DNA from: Candidatus Zixiibacteriota bacterium
GTDB lineage: Bacteria > Zixibacteria > MSB-5A5 > GN15 > FEB-12
Reading direction: 5' to 3'
DNA: 64,000 bases
Assembly (NCBI GenBank): GCA_040753875.1
Contig: JBFMDV010000023.1
Span: forward strand, 124,001 to 188,000
The notes under the pieces are model-generated. The model was not told the DNA's origin. It made no database searches and saw nothing but the letters and a program-made list of their open reading frames with translations. Each line of letters begins with the position of its first letter. The first letter of the stretch is position 1. Made by a program: the position numbers and the translations under genes. Shown here in pieces: positions 1-9,868 of this stretch.

Positions 1-442
1 CCTCTCGAAACGGTTCACTGTCCGGGGGTTGTCCTCGTTGGTGATGAGAAGGGTGGCCGAGTCGATTACATGGGCCTGAGGCCCGAACACCAGGGCGTAC
101 TTAGCCTCTTTCCTGTTGATCACTTCTCTCAGAGAATCGAGGAGATGACCGTATGCGACCGTGTCATCGGGCGCGGATGTCAGGACGCCGGTCACGAGGT
201 ACGCCGGCACAGTCCCCTCTTTCAGCGTATACTGCTGGATCGCTTCGATGAACGGACTGGTCAACTGCAGGCCGGAATGGTCGAGGATCACCAGTTTCTC
301 GCTGTCGCTTACTTCAGCTTTCGCGAACAATGCCGGCAGCACCATGAAGGTCACCATGATGACCGGTGTCAGCAGCAGACCTATTAAGAAGGAGCGCTTC
401 TTCACCACTTGTGCATATTCGTACTTGCAAACCGTCCAGAAT

Positions 443-450
<8 letters not shown>
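1..450 (-). CDS. ABC transporter permease, NatB-like (N-terminal part only)
   Basis: The gene starts at the ATG whose first base is 450 and runs off the left edge, so only about 150 residues are visible. The protein opens MGKFWTVCKYEY, then a hydrophobic segment (SFLIGLLLTPVIMV) and a long extracytoplasmic stretch. This is the usual layout of ABC-2 type permeases such as NatB, which pair with an ATPase to export sodium or small compounds. The start overlaps the stop of the ATPase gene by 8 bases, so the two are translated together. The substrate cannot be read from the sequence. The last six transmembrane segments expected of the family lie outside the window. Confidence 0.75.
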
Positions 451-1378
<928 letters not shown>

Positions 1379-1465
1379 TATAGCGTTCTCTTTCAACAGG
1401 TGAGCAAATGTCGGCGTCGCTTGGCACTGGGTCAACAAAAAACCCGCGCCGCGCATAGCCATCTG

Positions 1466-1624
1466 TTACGCGTCATTGCCGCAGTTTGTTTCGGCGTCCG
1501 CGGCGCTCGCTTTGCGGACGCGTTGCATGCGCACTCGTCCGCATTTCGGGCAGATCCATTTGCGCTGCTTGTGATAGGTTCGGCGGCGTTCTTTCATGCG
1601 GTGTTTGCAGCGGGGGCAGATCAC
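1466..1624 (-). CDS. Small zinc-ribbon protein (52 aa)
   Basis: A 52-residue basic protein starting at a GTG (1624) only 7 bases after the stop of the preceding membrane gene. It reads MICPRCKHRM, then WICPKCGRVR about 20 residues later: two CPxC knuckles that would bind one zinc. The middle is rich in Arg and Lys (KERRRTYHKQRK), so nucleic-acid or ribosome contact is possible. It is the last gene of the DUF6754 operon. The start is uncertain because no strong ribosome site is visible; translational coupling is likely. Function unknown. Confidence 0.6.
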   Translation of the reverse strand: MICPRCKHRMKERRRTYHKQRKWICPKCGRVRMQRVRKASAADAETNCGNDA

Positions 1625-1631
1625 GGCGGAG

Positions 1632-2246
1632 TCACCGCACCAGGTGAAGCACGTCGCCGAGGAGGAACTCCATCCGGCCGATCAGCGTCGACATGCGGGA
1701 CATGACGGTGTAGCCGAACGTGGCACCGAAGAAGATCATCAGGAAGAAGGTCCCGGATTTGGCGGCAACGCCCAGGACCCCGCCGCGGACACGGGAAAAA
1801 TAGAAGTAGGCCAGGGTGCAAACCAGGCCCACCAGGACGACAAGGCCGGATATATCGACCGAACCACCGGCTGCGAACAGCGGTGCCACTGATTCCGATA
1901 CCTGTTTCATCACGCGCGGACCAAGCATGGCCGGTATGGCCACACCGGCGCCCGAGCCGATAAGGACGGCGAGCGGGATTCGCGACAGGTGACTGGTGCG
2001 AGGGTGAAAGCGGGCGAACATCAAGAGTCCCAGAGCGAATGGAGCCAACAGGTAAAAGTGGCCGCCATCACTCAACGGCTCAAGCAGGAGGTCCATCACC
2101 GAGTTCGTCCACGTGATCACCAGCACGTACCCGACTGAGACGCCCACAAGCAAATATTCGGCCATTTTATAGATGGGGTTGTCACGATAGAGAAATGTCA
2201 GGACGGCAACGGTGAGCACCGCAGCTACGAGAGTACCTGTTGTCAT
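1632..2246 (-). CDS. Conserved membrane protein of the DUF6754 operon
   Basis: 204 residues, with about six hydrophobic segments beginning at residues 6-20 (LVAAVLTVAVLTFLY) and ending with FFLMIFFGATFGYTVMSRM. No enzymatic motif is seen. Its ATG overlaps the stop of the upstream gene in an ATGA arrangement, so it is translationally coupled. Membership in the operon is the only functional clue: all partners are membrane proteins, so it is probably a subunit of one inner-membrane complex. I do not recognise a named family. Confidence 0.75.
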   Translation of the reverse strand: MTTGTLVAAVLTVAVLTFLYRDNPIYKMAEYLLVGVSVGYVLVITWTNSVMDLLLEPLSDGGHFYLLAPFALGLLMFARFHPRTSHLSRIPLAVLIGSGAGVAIPAMLGPRVMKQVSESVAPLFAAGGSVDISGLVVLVGLVCTLAYFYFSRVRGGVLGVAAKSGTFFLMIFFGATFGYTVMSRMSTLIGRMEFLLGDVLHLVR

Positions 2247-3058
2247 ACCGTACCTCTCCCCTTCCGCCCAGTTCGGAAGTACAGGACATTACCAATGATC
2301 ACAAGGACTATGATATAGATGTGCGATGCGGACTGCGCCAGCATGCCGCGCGCGCCTCCGCCACCCACGGCCAGAAGTCGCTCATATTCTGCGGCGCCCC
2401 GAAGACCGCCGATCAGCGAATAGAGTTGACCGGAAGAGACGTACGGGTCGAACTGAGTCATCATGACGGCGGTCATTGCCGAGCATATTCTCACACCGAA
2501 TCGAGCTCCGGCGTATTCGATCCAATACGTGGGCATGTTACCGTCGGTGATAGAGATGACTGCTGCGACCTGTCGATAATCATTGACGCCTTTCATCAGG
2601 TCAAGTTGATCGTAGGGAGCGCCAAAGTAATCCTGGGGAAAGGTCTGTGAGAACGATTCGCCCATCGAGAGCATGGTGGCGATATTTTGCGGTTTGAAAC
2701 CGAGATAGACATAGTCTCTGCCATATGTTCGGTCGAACTCTCTGGCAGTTTGCTCCATGAGCCGATAGCCGATGACAGTACCCTCGGCCATCAGGGCCAA
2801 ACCGATTAGGCGGTGCCCCTTACGGAAGGCATGTCGAACCACGGCCTGTGCCAGCGGGCGGATCTCCGGCAACGCGGATGCTTCATGGTCAAACGAAACC
2901 ACGAGCACCGAGCCGGACGGGAGTGAATCGATGTAATCGAACAGCTTGCGTGTCTCCGATGTGACAGGAATGTCGGGGCGAAAGCCTGAGAGCATAGCTA
3001 CAACGACGACTACAAACAGACCAAGGAAGGACCAGTGGCGAGTGCTCAGACTAATCAC
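2243..3058 (-). CDS. Conserved membrane-anchored protein of the DUF6754 operon
   Basis: 271 residues. The N-terminal segment (WSFLGLFVVVVVAML) and a C-terminal one (IYIIVLVIIGNVLYF) flank a soluble domain of about 200 residues with FDYIDSLPSGSVLVVSFD and SITDGNMPTYWIEY. I start it at the GTG at 3058, which overlaps the TGA of the upstream gene as GTGA. The frame is open much further upstream (to 3385), but that region is coding in another frame, so it is not used. The domain probably faces the outside. Family unnamed to me; function unknown. Confidence 0.75.
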   Translation of the reverse strand: MISLSTRHWSFLGLFVVVVVAMLSGFRPDIPVTSETRKLFDYIDSLPSGSVLVVSFDHEASALPEIRPLAQAVVRHAFRKGHRLIGLALMAEGTVIGYRLMEQTAREFDRTYGRDYVYLGFKPQNIATMLSMGESFSQTFPQDYFGAPYDQLDLMKGVNDYRQVAAVISITDGNMPTYWIEYAGARFGVRICSAMTAVMMTQFDPYVSSGQLYSLIGGLRGAAEYERLLAVGGGGARGMLAQSASHIYIIVLVIIGNVLYFRTGRKGRGTV

Positions 3059-3675
3059 CGCGATCCTCCGAGCCAGGTTCGTTCGATACCGAGCAGAACG
3101 CGAAGTGAGGTGGTCAATGAGCCGAGACCGATGCCAATCAGGATAGCGCGGCGAGCCGCCATGGAGGGATTGTTGCGCAACCAATCGGCGAGGTCGCTGA
3201 GGATGCTCGATGAGAATCCTTCGAGCGATGAACGACTGAGCAGCACGAGGAGGGCGGCGCCCAGCAGGACCGATGCCTGGAACGAGCGGGCGCGAAAGCC
3301 GCGAAATGAGGCCGAAGCCACAAAGAACGCCAGGAGGGCGAAAACGGTTGACTGCATTGGCGCCTGGACATTTTCGAACAGCCACATGAAGGGCGAGTCA
3401 CCGCCGATCCCCCAAATAATGGCAACCGCTGGCATGGCGGCCATGCCGGTGAGTCCGACAACACGGAATGGAATATCGCTCCCCTGCCGGATACCTTTCA
3501 GGTGAATCCTGGCAAAACCGACAACGCCGACGAGCAGCGCAAAGGCGGCGATGATCTGCCAGTAATCGAGGGCAGTCTGATTGACGGCTTTGGCCAGGGG
3601 ATGATTCGAGAAGAACAACAGGAACATGAGAACGCCGCACAGACCGCAGATCAATTGTGGCAGGCGACGATTCAT
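3055..3675 (-). CDS. Conserved membrane protein of the DUF6754 operon
   Basis: 206 residues, mostly hydrophobic, with about six predicted membrane segments (for example PQLICGLCGVLMFLLFF and TVFALLAFFVASASF). The start codon overlaps the stop of the DUF6754 gene as TAATG, and its own stop overlaps the next start as GTGA. This tight packing implies equimolar synthesis of the products. No catalytic motif is visible. Probably a membrane subunit of the same complex. Confidence 0.75.
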   Translation of the reverse strand: MNRRLPQLICGLCGVLMFLLFFSNHPLAKAVNQTALDYWQIIAAFALLVGVVGFARIHLKGIRQGSDIPFRVVGLTGMAAMPAVAIIWGIGGDSPFMWLFENVQAPMQSTVFALLAFFVASASFRGFRARSFQASVLLGAALLVLLSRSSLEGFSSSILSDLADWLRNNPSMAARRAILIGIGLGSLTTSLRVLLGIERTWLGGSR

Positions 3676-4484
3676 TAGAATTTCCACCAGGTTGCGGAGG
3701 GAGCAAGCGCCGCCCAAATGAACGCAATCAGGAGAAAAGCGGCGATAACGACCTTGAGCAAGTCCTGGGCCCGCACCGAGGCCAGGATCGCCGGATCACC
3801 GGAGAGATAGCCTGATGCGGCGAACAGCTCTTCACCGATGAGCGTGTAGTCGCACGCGACGATAAAAAATGCGAGCTGGATGGTGGAGTCAGTGCCGGCG
3901 ACCTGGATCGCACCGACACTGTTGGCGGTTTCCGCAAGAATGAGCGATTCGGCTTCGAAGGTGCCGAGCAGGAACACGGCGGCAGGTTTTCGACGAGCGA
4001 TGATCCCTTCGACCGCTGCGGCATATCCGAACTGCGATGAACTGACGTAATGAGTATCTTCGTCTCGAAACCGCTCAGGGTAGCCGGCCCGGGCGGCGCT
4101 TTCACGAATCACCTCCTGAGCTACCGACATGATCACCGGGTCGTGGGTGGGATACAGCAGGCGACAATCGTAGGTGGCCGTCTTCTCCGCCACCTGGCTC
4201 AAGATATTCATTGAAGCGATGGTGGTGGGACGCTGAATATCGCCGCCCCAACCGGGTGTATAGAGAACGGGGCGGGCCATCTCCGTAGCTCGCCCGATCG
4301 CCTCTTCGACGGCCTTAAGCCCGCCAATCTCGCGGAAACGTAGATTCGTCTTGTGCCGCGAGCGCCACGTGGTGTACAAAACGACAGCCAAGGAGAGCAG
4401 GGCGAAAAGGAGAATAGGAAGCCGACTGGTGTCAAACCAGGCAGTTCCGGGGGTCAGCAGAATTGTCCAGTGGTTTGGCCACAT
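3675..4484 (-). CDS. DUF6754 domain-containing membrane protein
   Basis: 269 residues: an N-terminal membrane segment (LPILLFALLSLAVVLY), a cytosolic domain of about 190 residues, and a C-terminal segment (VVIAAFLLIAFIW). The domain carries features I associate with DUF6754 proteins: EEAIGRATEMARPVLYTPG, ASMNILSQVAEKTA, FAAAVEGI-like FGYAAAVEGI, LGTFEAESLILAETA and ACDYTLIGEELFAASGYLS. I start at the ATG at 4484; an upstream TTG at 4520 is in frame but has no ribosome site. It is first in a five-gene operon (4484 down to 1466). The biochemical role of the family is not known to me. Confidence 0.78.
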   Translation of the reverse strand: MWPNHWTILLTPGTAWFDTSRLPILLFALLSLAVVLYTTWRSRHKTNLRFREIGGLKAVEEAIGRATEMARPVLYTPGWGGDIQRPTTIASMNILSQVAEKTATYDCRLLYPTHDPVIMSVAQEVIRESAARAGYPERFRDEDTHYVSSSQFGYAAAVEGIIARRKPAAVFLLGTFEAESLILAETANSVGAIQVAGTDSTIQLAFFIVACDYTLIGEELFAASGYLSGDPAILASVRAQDLLKVVIAAFLLIAFIWAALAPSATWWKF

Positions 4485-4531
4485 GTGACCCAGAGTAGTT
4501 TCGTGGACCGGTGCAATCAACTAAAGATTTT

Positions 4532-4561
4532 TTGATTGCCCGGCCTCTTCCCTGCTATATA
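4532..4561 (+). promoter_or_regulatory. Candidate sigma70-type promoter of the sugar ABC operon
   Basis: TTGATT at 4532-4537 and TATATA at 4556-4561, spacer 18. It lies about 25 bases before the binding-protein start at 4586, which has an AGGA ribosome site. Confidence 0.4.
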
Positions 4562-4585
4562 TTGGTCCGCTTTAGGAACGATACT

Positions 4586-5800
4586 ATGCAAAAATTACTG
4601 ATTCTCATTGTAACTGCGGTCCTCACCCAATCTGTCGCGCGAGCAACGACGACTCTGGAGTGGTGGCAGTTCTGGACCGACCCTGATTCGCGCCCGACAA
4701 TCCAGGCGATAGTCGACGATTTCGAGAAAGCCAATCCCGACATCAAGGTGAATATTACCGATCTCACCTGGGCCAATGGCCAGGAGAAGATTGTGATCGC
4801 GTTTGCATCCGGCACCGGCCCTGACGTGGTCGAGCTGGGGAGCGATTGGATCGCGCAGTTTGCGGCCAACGGGCAATTGGCGGATATATCGCAACGGGTC
4901 ATTGCCGATAGCGGCAATTTCCAGGGCTGGGGGCTGGCCACGTACGACGGAAAGGTGTTTGGCAGGCCGTGGATTCTGGGGACACGCGTCCTGTTTGCGA
5001 ACGAGGATCTGATGCGGAAGGCCGGCTACGACACTTCCTTTCTGCCGTATAACTGGCCACAATTGGAGCAGGCGGCGATCAATATCCGGCATCTCGGAAA
5101 AGACTATTATGGGTGGGGTTCAAATACGGCCGAGAAACATCGCCTGTACAAGAAGTTCCTTCCGTTCTTCTGGTCGAACGGCGCACAGTTTTTCACTGAC
5201 GACAACAGGTATTCGATTATTTCATCGATGAAAGCAATTGATGCGCTCAAATTCTATAAGAAGCTGCACGATTCGGCCGGGTTTGTGGGGGACCAGAGGA
5301 GTATCGAAGATGCCTTTCTTGATGGGAAGATCGGTTTTATCATTTCCGGCGACTGGTTGCTGAAGCGCATCGAAGTCGAGAAGCGGAAGATCGATTTCAA
5401 ATCGGGGCCGATACCGGGCCCAAAATATCCAGGCAAGTCGTTCCTCGGTGGCGAATTTCTGTCGATCAACCAAGCATCAAAAAACCACGATGCCGCGCTC
5501 AAGTTCATTGCCTTTGTCACATCGCCGGAGAATCAACTCCGGTTCTGTAAGGCCAACCGCTCGGCGAATCCCTCCAGTCTACTGGCGCAGCAGGATCCGT
5601 ATTTCACCGGCAACCCGCATTTGCAGGCGTTCATCAAACAGATTAAGAGCGCCGAGCACCCCCCGGTCGACCCTCATTGGGTGGTGATCGAAGATGAACT
5701 GGAGAAGGCGATCGAGGACGCTCTGTTCGGATCCCGGCTCCCGGCACAGGCGCTCCGCAACGCGCAGACGAGAATCACCCAGGCACGCGCAAAGCAATGA
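4586..5800 (+). CDS. Extracellular sugar-binding protein of ABC transporter
   Basis: 404 residues, family 1 solute-binding protein (MalE/UgpB type). An N-terminal signal peptide (MQKLLILIVTAVLTQSVARA) is followed by LEWWQFWTDP, then VNITDLTW, GTGPDVVELGSDWIAQFAANGQL and GKIGFIISGDW, all usual landmarks of this family. There is no lipobox, so it should be a free periplasmic protein. The frame opens at 4511, but the ATG at 4586 has AGGA 8 bases upstream and begins the signal peptide. Its stop overlaps the next start. The sugar bound cannot be read from the sequence. Confidence 0.88.
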   Translation: MQKLLILIVTAVLTQSVARATTTLEWWQFWTDPDSRPTIQAIVDDFEKANPDIKVNITDLTWANGQEKIVIAFASGTGPDVVELGSDWIAQFAANGQLADISQRVIADSGNFQGWGLATYDGKVFGRPWILGTRVLFANEDLMRKAGYDTSFLPYNWPQLEQAAINIRHLGKDYYGWGSNTAEKHRLYKKFLPFFWSNGAQFFTDDNRYSIISSMKAIDALKFYKKLHDSAGFVGDQRSIEDAFLDGKIGFIISGDWLLKRIEVEKRKIDFKSGPIPGPKYPGKSFLGGEFLSINQASKNHDAALKFIAFVTSPENQLRFCKANRSANPSSLLAQQDPYFTGNPHLQAFIKQIKSAEHPPVDPHWVVIEDELEKAIEDALFGSRLPAQALRNAQTRITQARAKQ

Positions 5801-6669
5801 GAGCGCATCGCGGGATCGCGCTGGCGCTGGGACTCCCCTGGCTTCTGACATTCGGCCTGTTCTGGGCATTCCCCATGGTGTACTCTCTGTTCATGGGGTT
5901 CACCGATCATCAACTGCTCGCGAAGTCGTTTCAATGGGTTGGCCTGGACAATTACCGTGCCCTGTTTCGCGATCCGGATTTCGTGAGCTCGCTCAAGAAT
6001 ACGTTTGTGTTCGTTCTGGGAACCATCCCATTTACCACGGTCCTATCACTGGCCATGGCACTGTTGGTTAATCGTCAGTTCCGGGGACGGGGACTGTTTC
6101 GGGCGGGATATTTCCTTCCCTCTATTACGTCACTGGTGGTGATCTCGCTCATCTTTACGAATCTCTATTCGCGGGGCGGCTATGTTGCGCTTCTGGCCCA
6201 CGTGATCGGATTGACGCCACCGGAGAATGGTTTCTTGTACGATTCGGGGACGGCGCTATATGCCATCATGGCGATGGATGTGTGGATGGCGGTCGGTTAC
6301 TACATGCTGATCTTTCTGGCCGGACTGAAAGCCATACCCGAAGAGCTGTATGAGGCGGCCGAAATCAACGGCGCCTCCCCCCTGCGGCAGTTCGTTTCGA
6401 TTACACTGCCGATGTTACGACCGGTAACACTGTTTATAGTCGTTATCAATTCCATTAAGTCGTTTCAGATTTTCACAGAAATGTTCGTGATGACCAAAGG
6501 GAAATTCGATACTGCCACGACCGTCTACTTCATTTATGATACGGGCCTGACCACGCAGTTCAAGTTCGGGTATGCGTCGGCCGCAGCCTACGCGCTGTTT
6601 GCGATCATCGGTCTTTTTTCGCTGGCGCAGTTCATTCTGTTTCGACGCCGACAGGAGTACTCATGGTAA
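5797..6669 (+). CDS. Sugar ABC transporter permease, MalF/UgpA type
   Basis: 290 residues, six membrane segments starting with LGLPWLLTFGLFWAFPMVYSL. The cytoplasmic EAA loop that docks the ATPase is visible: EELYEAAEINGASPLRQF followed by TLPML. The ATG overlaps the binding-protein stop as ATGA and the stop overlaps the next start by 7 bases, so the three genes are one operon. It forms the heterodimeric channel with the next product. Confidence 0.9.
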   Translation: MRAHRGIALALGLPWLLTFGLFWAFPMVYSLFMGFTDHQLLAKSFQWVGLDNYRALFRDPDFVSSLKNTFVFVLGTIPFTTVLSLAMALLVNRQFRGRGLFRAGYFLPSITSLVVISLIFTNLYSRGGYVALLAHVIGLTPPENGFLYDSGTALYAIMAMDVWMAVGYYMLIFLAGLKAIPEELYEAAEINGASPLRQFVSITLPMLRPVTLFIVVINSIKSFQIFTEMFVMTKGKFDTATTVYFIYDTGLTTQFKFGYASAAAYALFAIIGLFSLAQFILFRRRQEYSW

Positions 6670-7490
6670 GACCTGTCTCACTCCCGGCGAATGCTCTCCG
6701 GTATTCATTGCTGGGCGGTCTATTGGTCGTCATGGTGTTTCCGCTGGTCTGGATGTTTCGGGTGGCGTTCCTGCAGCCCGGAGATAGCCTTTCGTTCGGG
6801 TCATTGTTCGGCGGCGGATTCACTTTCGGTAATTTTGCGGACCTGTTTGTGCAGACCAACATGGGACGGTATCTCTTCAATTCAGCACTGGTTGGCATTC
6901 TGGTCACCCTAGGGAACCTGGTATTCTGTTTCATGACCGGCTACACGCTGGCGAGGTACCGCACACTGACGAACAAGGCGTTGTTTGTAACCGTGATCCT
7001 GATACTCATGATCCCGGCGCATGTTACCATCATTCCGCTCTATGTGCTGTGTGTGAAAGCCCGCTTGTTCGACAGCTACGGGGCGCTTATTCTGCCCTGG
7101 CTGGTGAATCCGATCGGCATATTCCTGGTGAAGCAGTACGTGGAATCAGTACCGCCCGCCATGGAAGAGGCGGCGCGAGTCGACGGAGCGGGTGAGTTCC
7201 GTATCCTGTTTGCAGTCGTTATGCCGGTCTGTCGGCCTGCCCTGGCGGTTCTGGCAATCCAGATTTTCTTCACCAACTGGAACTCGTTCTTTTTCCCGTA
7301 TATCCTCACGTCTCGGGAGGAACTGCGGACGCTTCCGGTCGGGCTGGCGCTTTTCCAGGGGCACCAGGCGGTCGACTGGCAGCATCTTATGGCGGGGTCC
7401 GCACTGGCGGTGCTGCCGGTTTTGGCACTGTTTATTCTGCTGCAGCGAAGGATCGTGTCCGGGATTACGGCGGGCGCCATCAAACAATAA
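6663..7490 (+). CDS. Sugar ABC transporter permease, MalG/UgpE type
   Basis: 275 residues, six membrane segments. The EAA loop is PPAMEEAARVDGAGEFRI followed by VVMPVCRPALA. It ends the operon: no ATPase gene follows, so the importer must borrow a shared MsmK/UgpC-like ATPase encoded elsewhere, which is common for this family. It begins at ATG 6663, inside the end of the preceding permease gene. Confidence 0.9.
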   Translation: MVRPVSLPANALRYSLLGGLLVVMVFPLVWMFRVAFLQPGDSLSFGSLFGGGFTFGNFADLFVQTNMGRYLFNSALVGILVTLGNLVFCFMTGYTLARYRTLTNKALFVTVILILMIPAHVTIIPLYVLCVKARLFDSYGALILPWLVNPIGIFLVKQYVESVPPAMEEAARVDGAGEFRILFAVVMPVCRPALAVLAIQIFFTNWNSFFFPYILTSREELRTLPVGLALFQGHQAVDWQHLMAGSALAVLPVLALFILLQRRIVSGITAGAIKQ

Positions 7491-7521
7491 CCGTTGGGGC
7501 GAACGGACCCTATTTTTTCAA

Positions 7522-7552
7522 TTGACCTGAATATGGACTATAGGCGTATAAT
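7522..7552 (+). promoter_or_regulatory. Candidate promoter for the OmpA-like lipoprotein gene
   Basis: TTGACC at 7522-7527 and a perfect TATAAT at 7547-7552. The spacer of 19 is long, so the -35 call is the weaker part. The gene starts 28 bases further on with GAGG five bases ahead of the ATG. Confidence 0.4.
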
Positions 7553-7579
7553 ACTGGAAACCAAAACAGTGAGGTTTTG

Positions 7580-8185
7580 ATGAAAAGAATGCTTGGAGCC
7601 GTTCTGTTCAGCGTCCTCTTTTTGGGCGCCTGTGGGGCTAAGAAGGACTATGTCGACAAGCAGGTGGCTGATGCCGAGGCGCGATCCAATGCCCGCATGG
7701 CCCAATTGTCGTCGCAGTCCGATTCGACAGCGGCCGAGGTGGTGCGGCTGGGGCAGTTGTCCCAGGAGCTTTCCCGCAAGACCGATCTTGCACTCAACCA
7801 GGCCAGTGGATTCGAGAATTACGAAATCGTCTGGCAGGGAGAGATCACCTTTGGATTTGACCGGTACGATCTGGATGGCGTGGCGCAGCAGATCCTTGAT
7901 GACGCCGGCGCCAAATTGAACGCAACCAGTCACTCGATCATCGAGATCGCCGGGCACACCGACGCCACCGGCCCGTCCACGTATAACTACACGCTGGGGG
8001 AACGTCGGGCCAGCGCGGCCAAGAGGTACCTGGCTGACAGATATGGAGTGGGTCTGTATCGCATGTTCATCATCTCGTACGGCAAGGACAAACTGGTATC
8101 GTTGCCGGATCAGAGACAAGGGAACGCCAAAAATCGACGGGTAGTGCTGAAAGTTTGGGCGCCGAAGCAGATCGCGGCACAATAA
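7580..8185 (+). CDS. OmpA-like peptidoglycan-binding lipoprotein
   Basis: 201 residues. The signal peptide ends in the lipobox LGAC (Cys near residue 17), so it is lipid-anchored. A short coiled-coil follows (residues 25-70, heptads in VADAEARSNARMAQL), then an OmpA C-terminal domain: ITFGFDRYDLD, IIEIAGHTDATG, YTLGERRASAAKRYL and GNAKNRRVVL. The domain binds diaminopimelate in peptidoglycan and ties the outer membrane to the wall, as Pal does. I start at ATG 7580 after GAGG. It resembles Pal in size but no tol genes are near, so I do not assign that name. Confidence 0.85.
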   Translation: MKRMLGAVLFSVLFLGACGAKKDYVDKQVADAEARSNARMAQLSSQSDSTAAEVVRLGQLSQELSRKTDLALNQASGFENYEIVWQGEITFGFDRYDLDGVAQQILDDAGAKLNATSHSIIEIAGHTDATGPSTYNYTLGERRASAAKRYLADRYGVGLYRMFIISYGKDKLVSLPDQRQGNAKNRRVVLKVWAPKQIAAQ

Positions 8186-8191
8186 ATCAGG

Positions 8192-9868
8192 TCACTTGAA
8201 TTCGAAGTTGAGCCCGGCGGTCTCGAAACGGGCCCTCACGGCAATCGTATCAGGATAGGCTGACGCAGTTTCAGAGAGGGTGAAAGGGTATATCCCTCCA
8301 AGCCCTCTCTTGCTGTTGCGATCGGTGTCGACGAATCCCGAGAGCATGTATTTGCCGGCGGGCAGGTCCAGTCGGAAAGTCCGATCCGTGCTCGTCTGCC
8401 TGTATTGCTGATTTGTGCCGACGCTGGCAAAGGTTAAGAAAACCGGACTAAGTCTGCGATCCGGCAGGTCGATTGTGAGTTCACCAGAGACGGTGCCCAG
8501 AGAATCCTCATTCAGAGTCGAGAACGTATATGTTTTGAGCGTGTCCCCCATCCGGTTGCCGGCCAGATCGACAATTTCGAATTCGGTGATGTCAAGCCGG
8601 TAGTTCGCTCCCGCGATCAATTCTTCGGGCAATAGTGTGAGGTGAAAGGGATCGTTCCAACGCCTGTGGACCGGTACGGGGTTGGCCTTCCCCTCCCAGA
8701 AGGCGAAAGTTTGTGGGGTGAATTTCATGGTGTCCAGAGGCTCAGAGAAAGTCATCGTGAGATCAAAATCACGTGTGAAAACTGCGGCGGCACCAGGCTG
8801 CACCCCCGTCACGGCGGGTGCCGCTTTATCGGGCAGGGCACGGACGACAAGGCTATCCCATACCAACGGCGGTTTTTGCAGATCGTATTGAAGTTCGACC
8901 CGGTAGGTGGAATCCGGCAGATTGGCGCAATATGCGGTGAGTTGAGCCGATTCTTTAAGCTCGGATTCAAGGATCCCCTGGGCCGCATAAACAGCCAGTG
9001 TATCGTTGAGGGTTTTGAACTGCAGGCCGGAGGGAGCAAGTTTGAGGTCGGACATGGGGATACTCCGCGATAGACGGAGCCGGATCAGCCGGTCAGTCGT
9101 CGCAGTCGCTGAGATAATCTCCGGTTTGGTCGTATCCCATGATGTCAGGCTAAGGGACAGATCCGGGTAGTTTCGTTCTTCCAATTGGATACGACGGTCC
9201 GGCATGGCGAACATCTCCGAGACGGGTCGGAACCGTCCATTGTTGTCCTTGTCGACGAAGGCGATCAGTCGGAATTCCCGTTTCGGCAAATACCCAAGTG
9301 AGAAAGCGCCTTTCGAATTGGTGGCGGTCATGTATGCGGGATGAAGTGAGTCGATCACCGAAGAATCAGTTGCGGTATCGAGAGGGTATAGCGCCACGCT
9401 GACACCGGACTTTGGCTTGTTGTCGAGATAGACGACTCCGGATATAGCGCCGGAGTCGAGCGTCTCGCCGGTAGAGAACGCAAGGGCGATGGCGCTGTCC
9501 AGCTTGTTCCCCCGCAGGTCCATGACAGCTGAGCCGAGTGAGACAATATATGTTTGGTTCGCCGAGAGAGAATCCTCGAACAGCACTTCGACTCGGTCGG
9601 CGTGCCATTTCACTTTTGGTTCTTTACCCGGTCGGGGAGATACGAACACGGCCGTACCAATGGCAGGTTTCTGAACTTTCTCGGAGAACAACAGCGTGAC
9701 AGTGATGATGCGCGGGACATTGAGTGCCCCATTCGCCGGCGATGAACTCAGAAGCGATGGGCCGGCTTTGTCTGCTTCTCCGCCCGGCGGCGGCTGGACC
9801 TCGGCGCATGCGAGCAGCATTGCCGCTACCACTGCAAACGACAACCGGAGCCCGGAGCACAAACTCAC
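8192..9868 (-). CDS. Lipoprotein with bacterial Ig-like (Big_5) domain
   Basis: 558 residues. Signal peptide with lipobox LLAC (Cys about residue 21). Residues 40-135 form a Big_5-type Ig-like domain (PANGALNVPR, VTLLFSEKV, ANQTYIVSLG, GNKLDSAIALAFSTG). Carboxypeptidase-like segments follow (GVVYLDNKPKSGVSVALYP, FRLIAFVDKDNNGRF) and a second Big_5-like part appears at about residue 355 (LTMTFSEPLDT, VDLAGNRMGDT). The start is a GTG overlapping the TGA of the TPR gene, so the two are coupled. Such proteins sit in the outer membrane or periplasm; the ligand is unknown. It ends face to face with the OmpA-like gene, 6 bases apart. Confidence 0.8.
   Translation of the reverse strand: MSLCSGLRLSFAVVAAMLLACAEVQPPPGGEADKAGPSLLSSSPANGALNVPRIITVTLLFSEKVQKPAIGTAVFVSPRPGKEPKVKWHADRVEVLFEDSLSANQTYIVSLGSAVMDLRGNKLDSAIALAFSTGETLDSGAISGVVYLDNKPKSGVSVALYPLDTATDSSVIDSLHPAYMTATNSKGAFSLGYLPKREFRLIAFVDKDNNGRFRPVSEMFAMPDRRIQLEERNYPDLSLSLTSWDTTKPEIISATATTDRLIRLRLSRSIPMSDLKLAPSGLQFKTLNDTLAVYAAQGILESELKESAQLTAYCANLPDSTYRVELQYDLQKPPLVWDSLVVRALPDKAAPAVTGVQPGAAAVFTRDFDLTMTFSEPLDTMKFTPQTFAFWEGKANPVPVHRRWNDPFHLTLLPEELIAGANYRLDITEFEIVDLAGNRMGDTLKTYTFSTLNEDSLGTVSGELTIDLPDRRLSPVFLTFASVGTNQQYRQTSTDRTFRLDLPAGKYMLSGFVDTDRNSKRGLGGIYPFTLSETASAYPDTIAVRARFETAGLNFEFK

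Noticed and set aside
1379-1462. N-terminal extension of the NatA-like ATPase
   Set aside because: The added 28 residues do not match family N-termini, and the ATG at 1378 has its own ribosome site.
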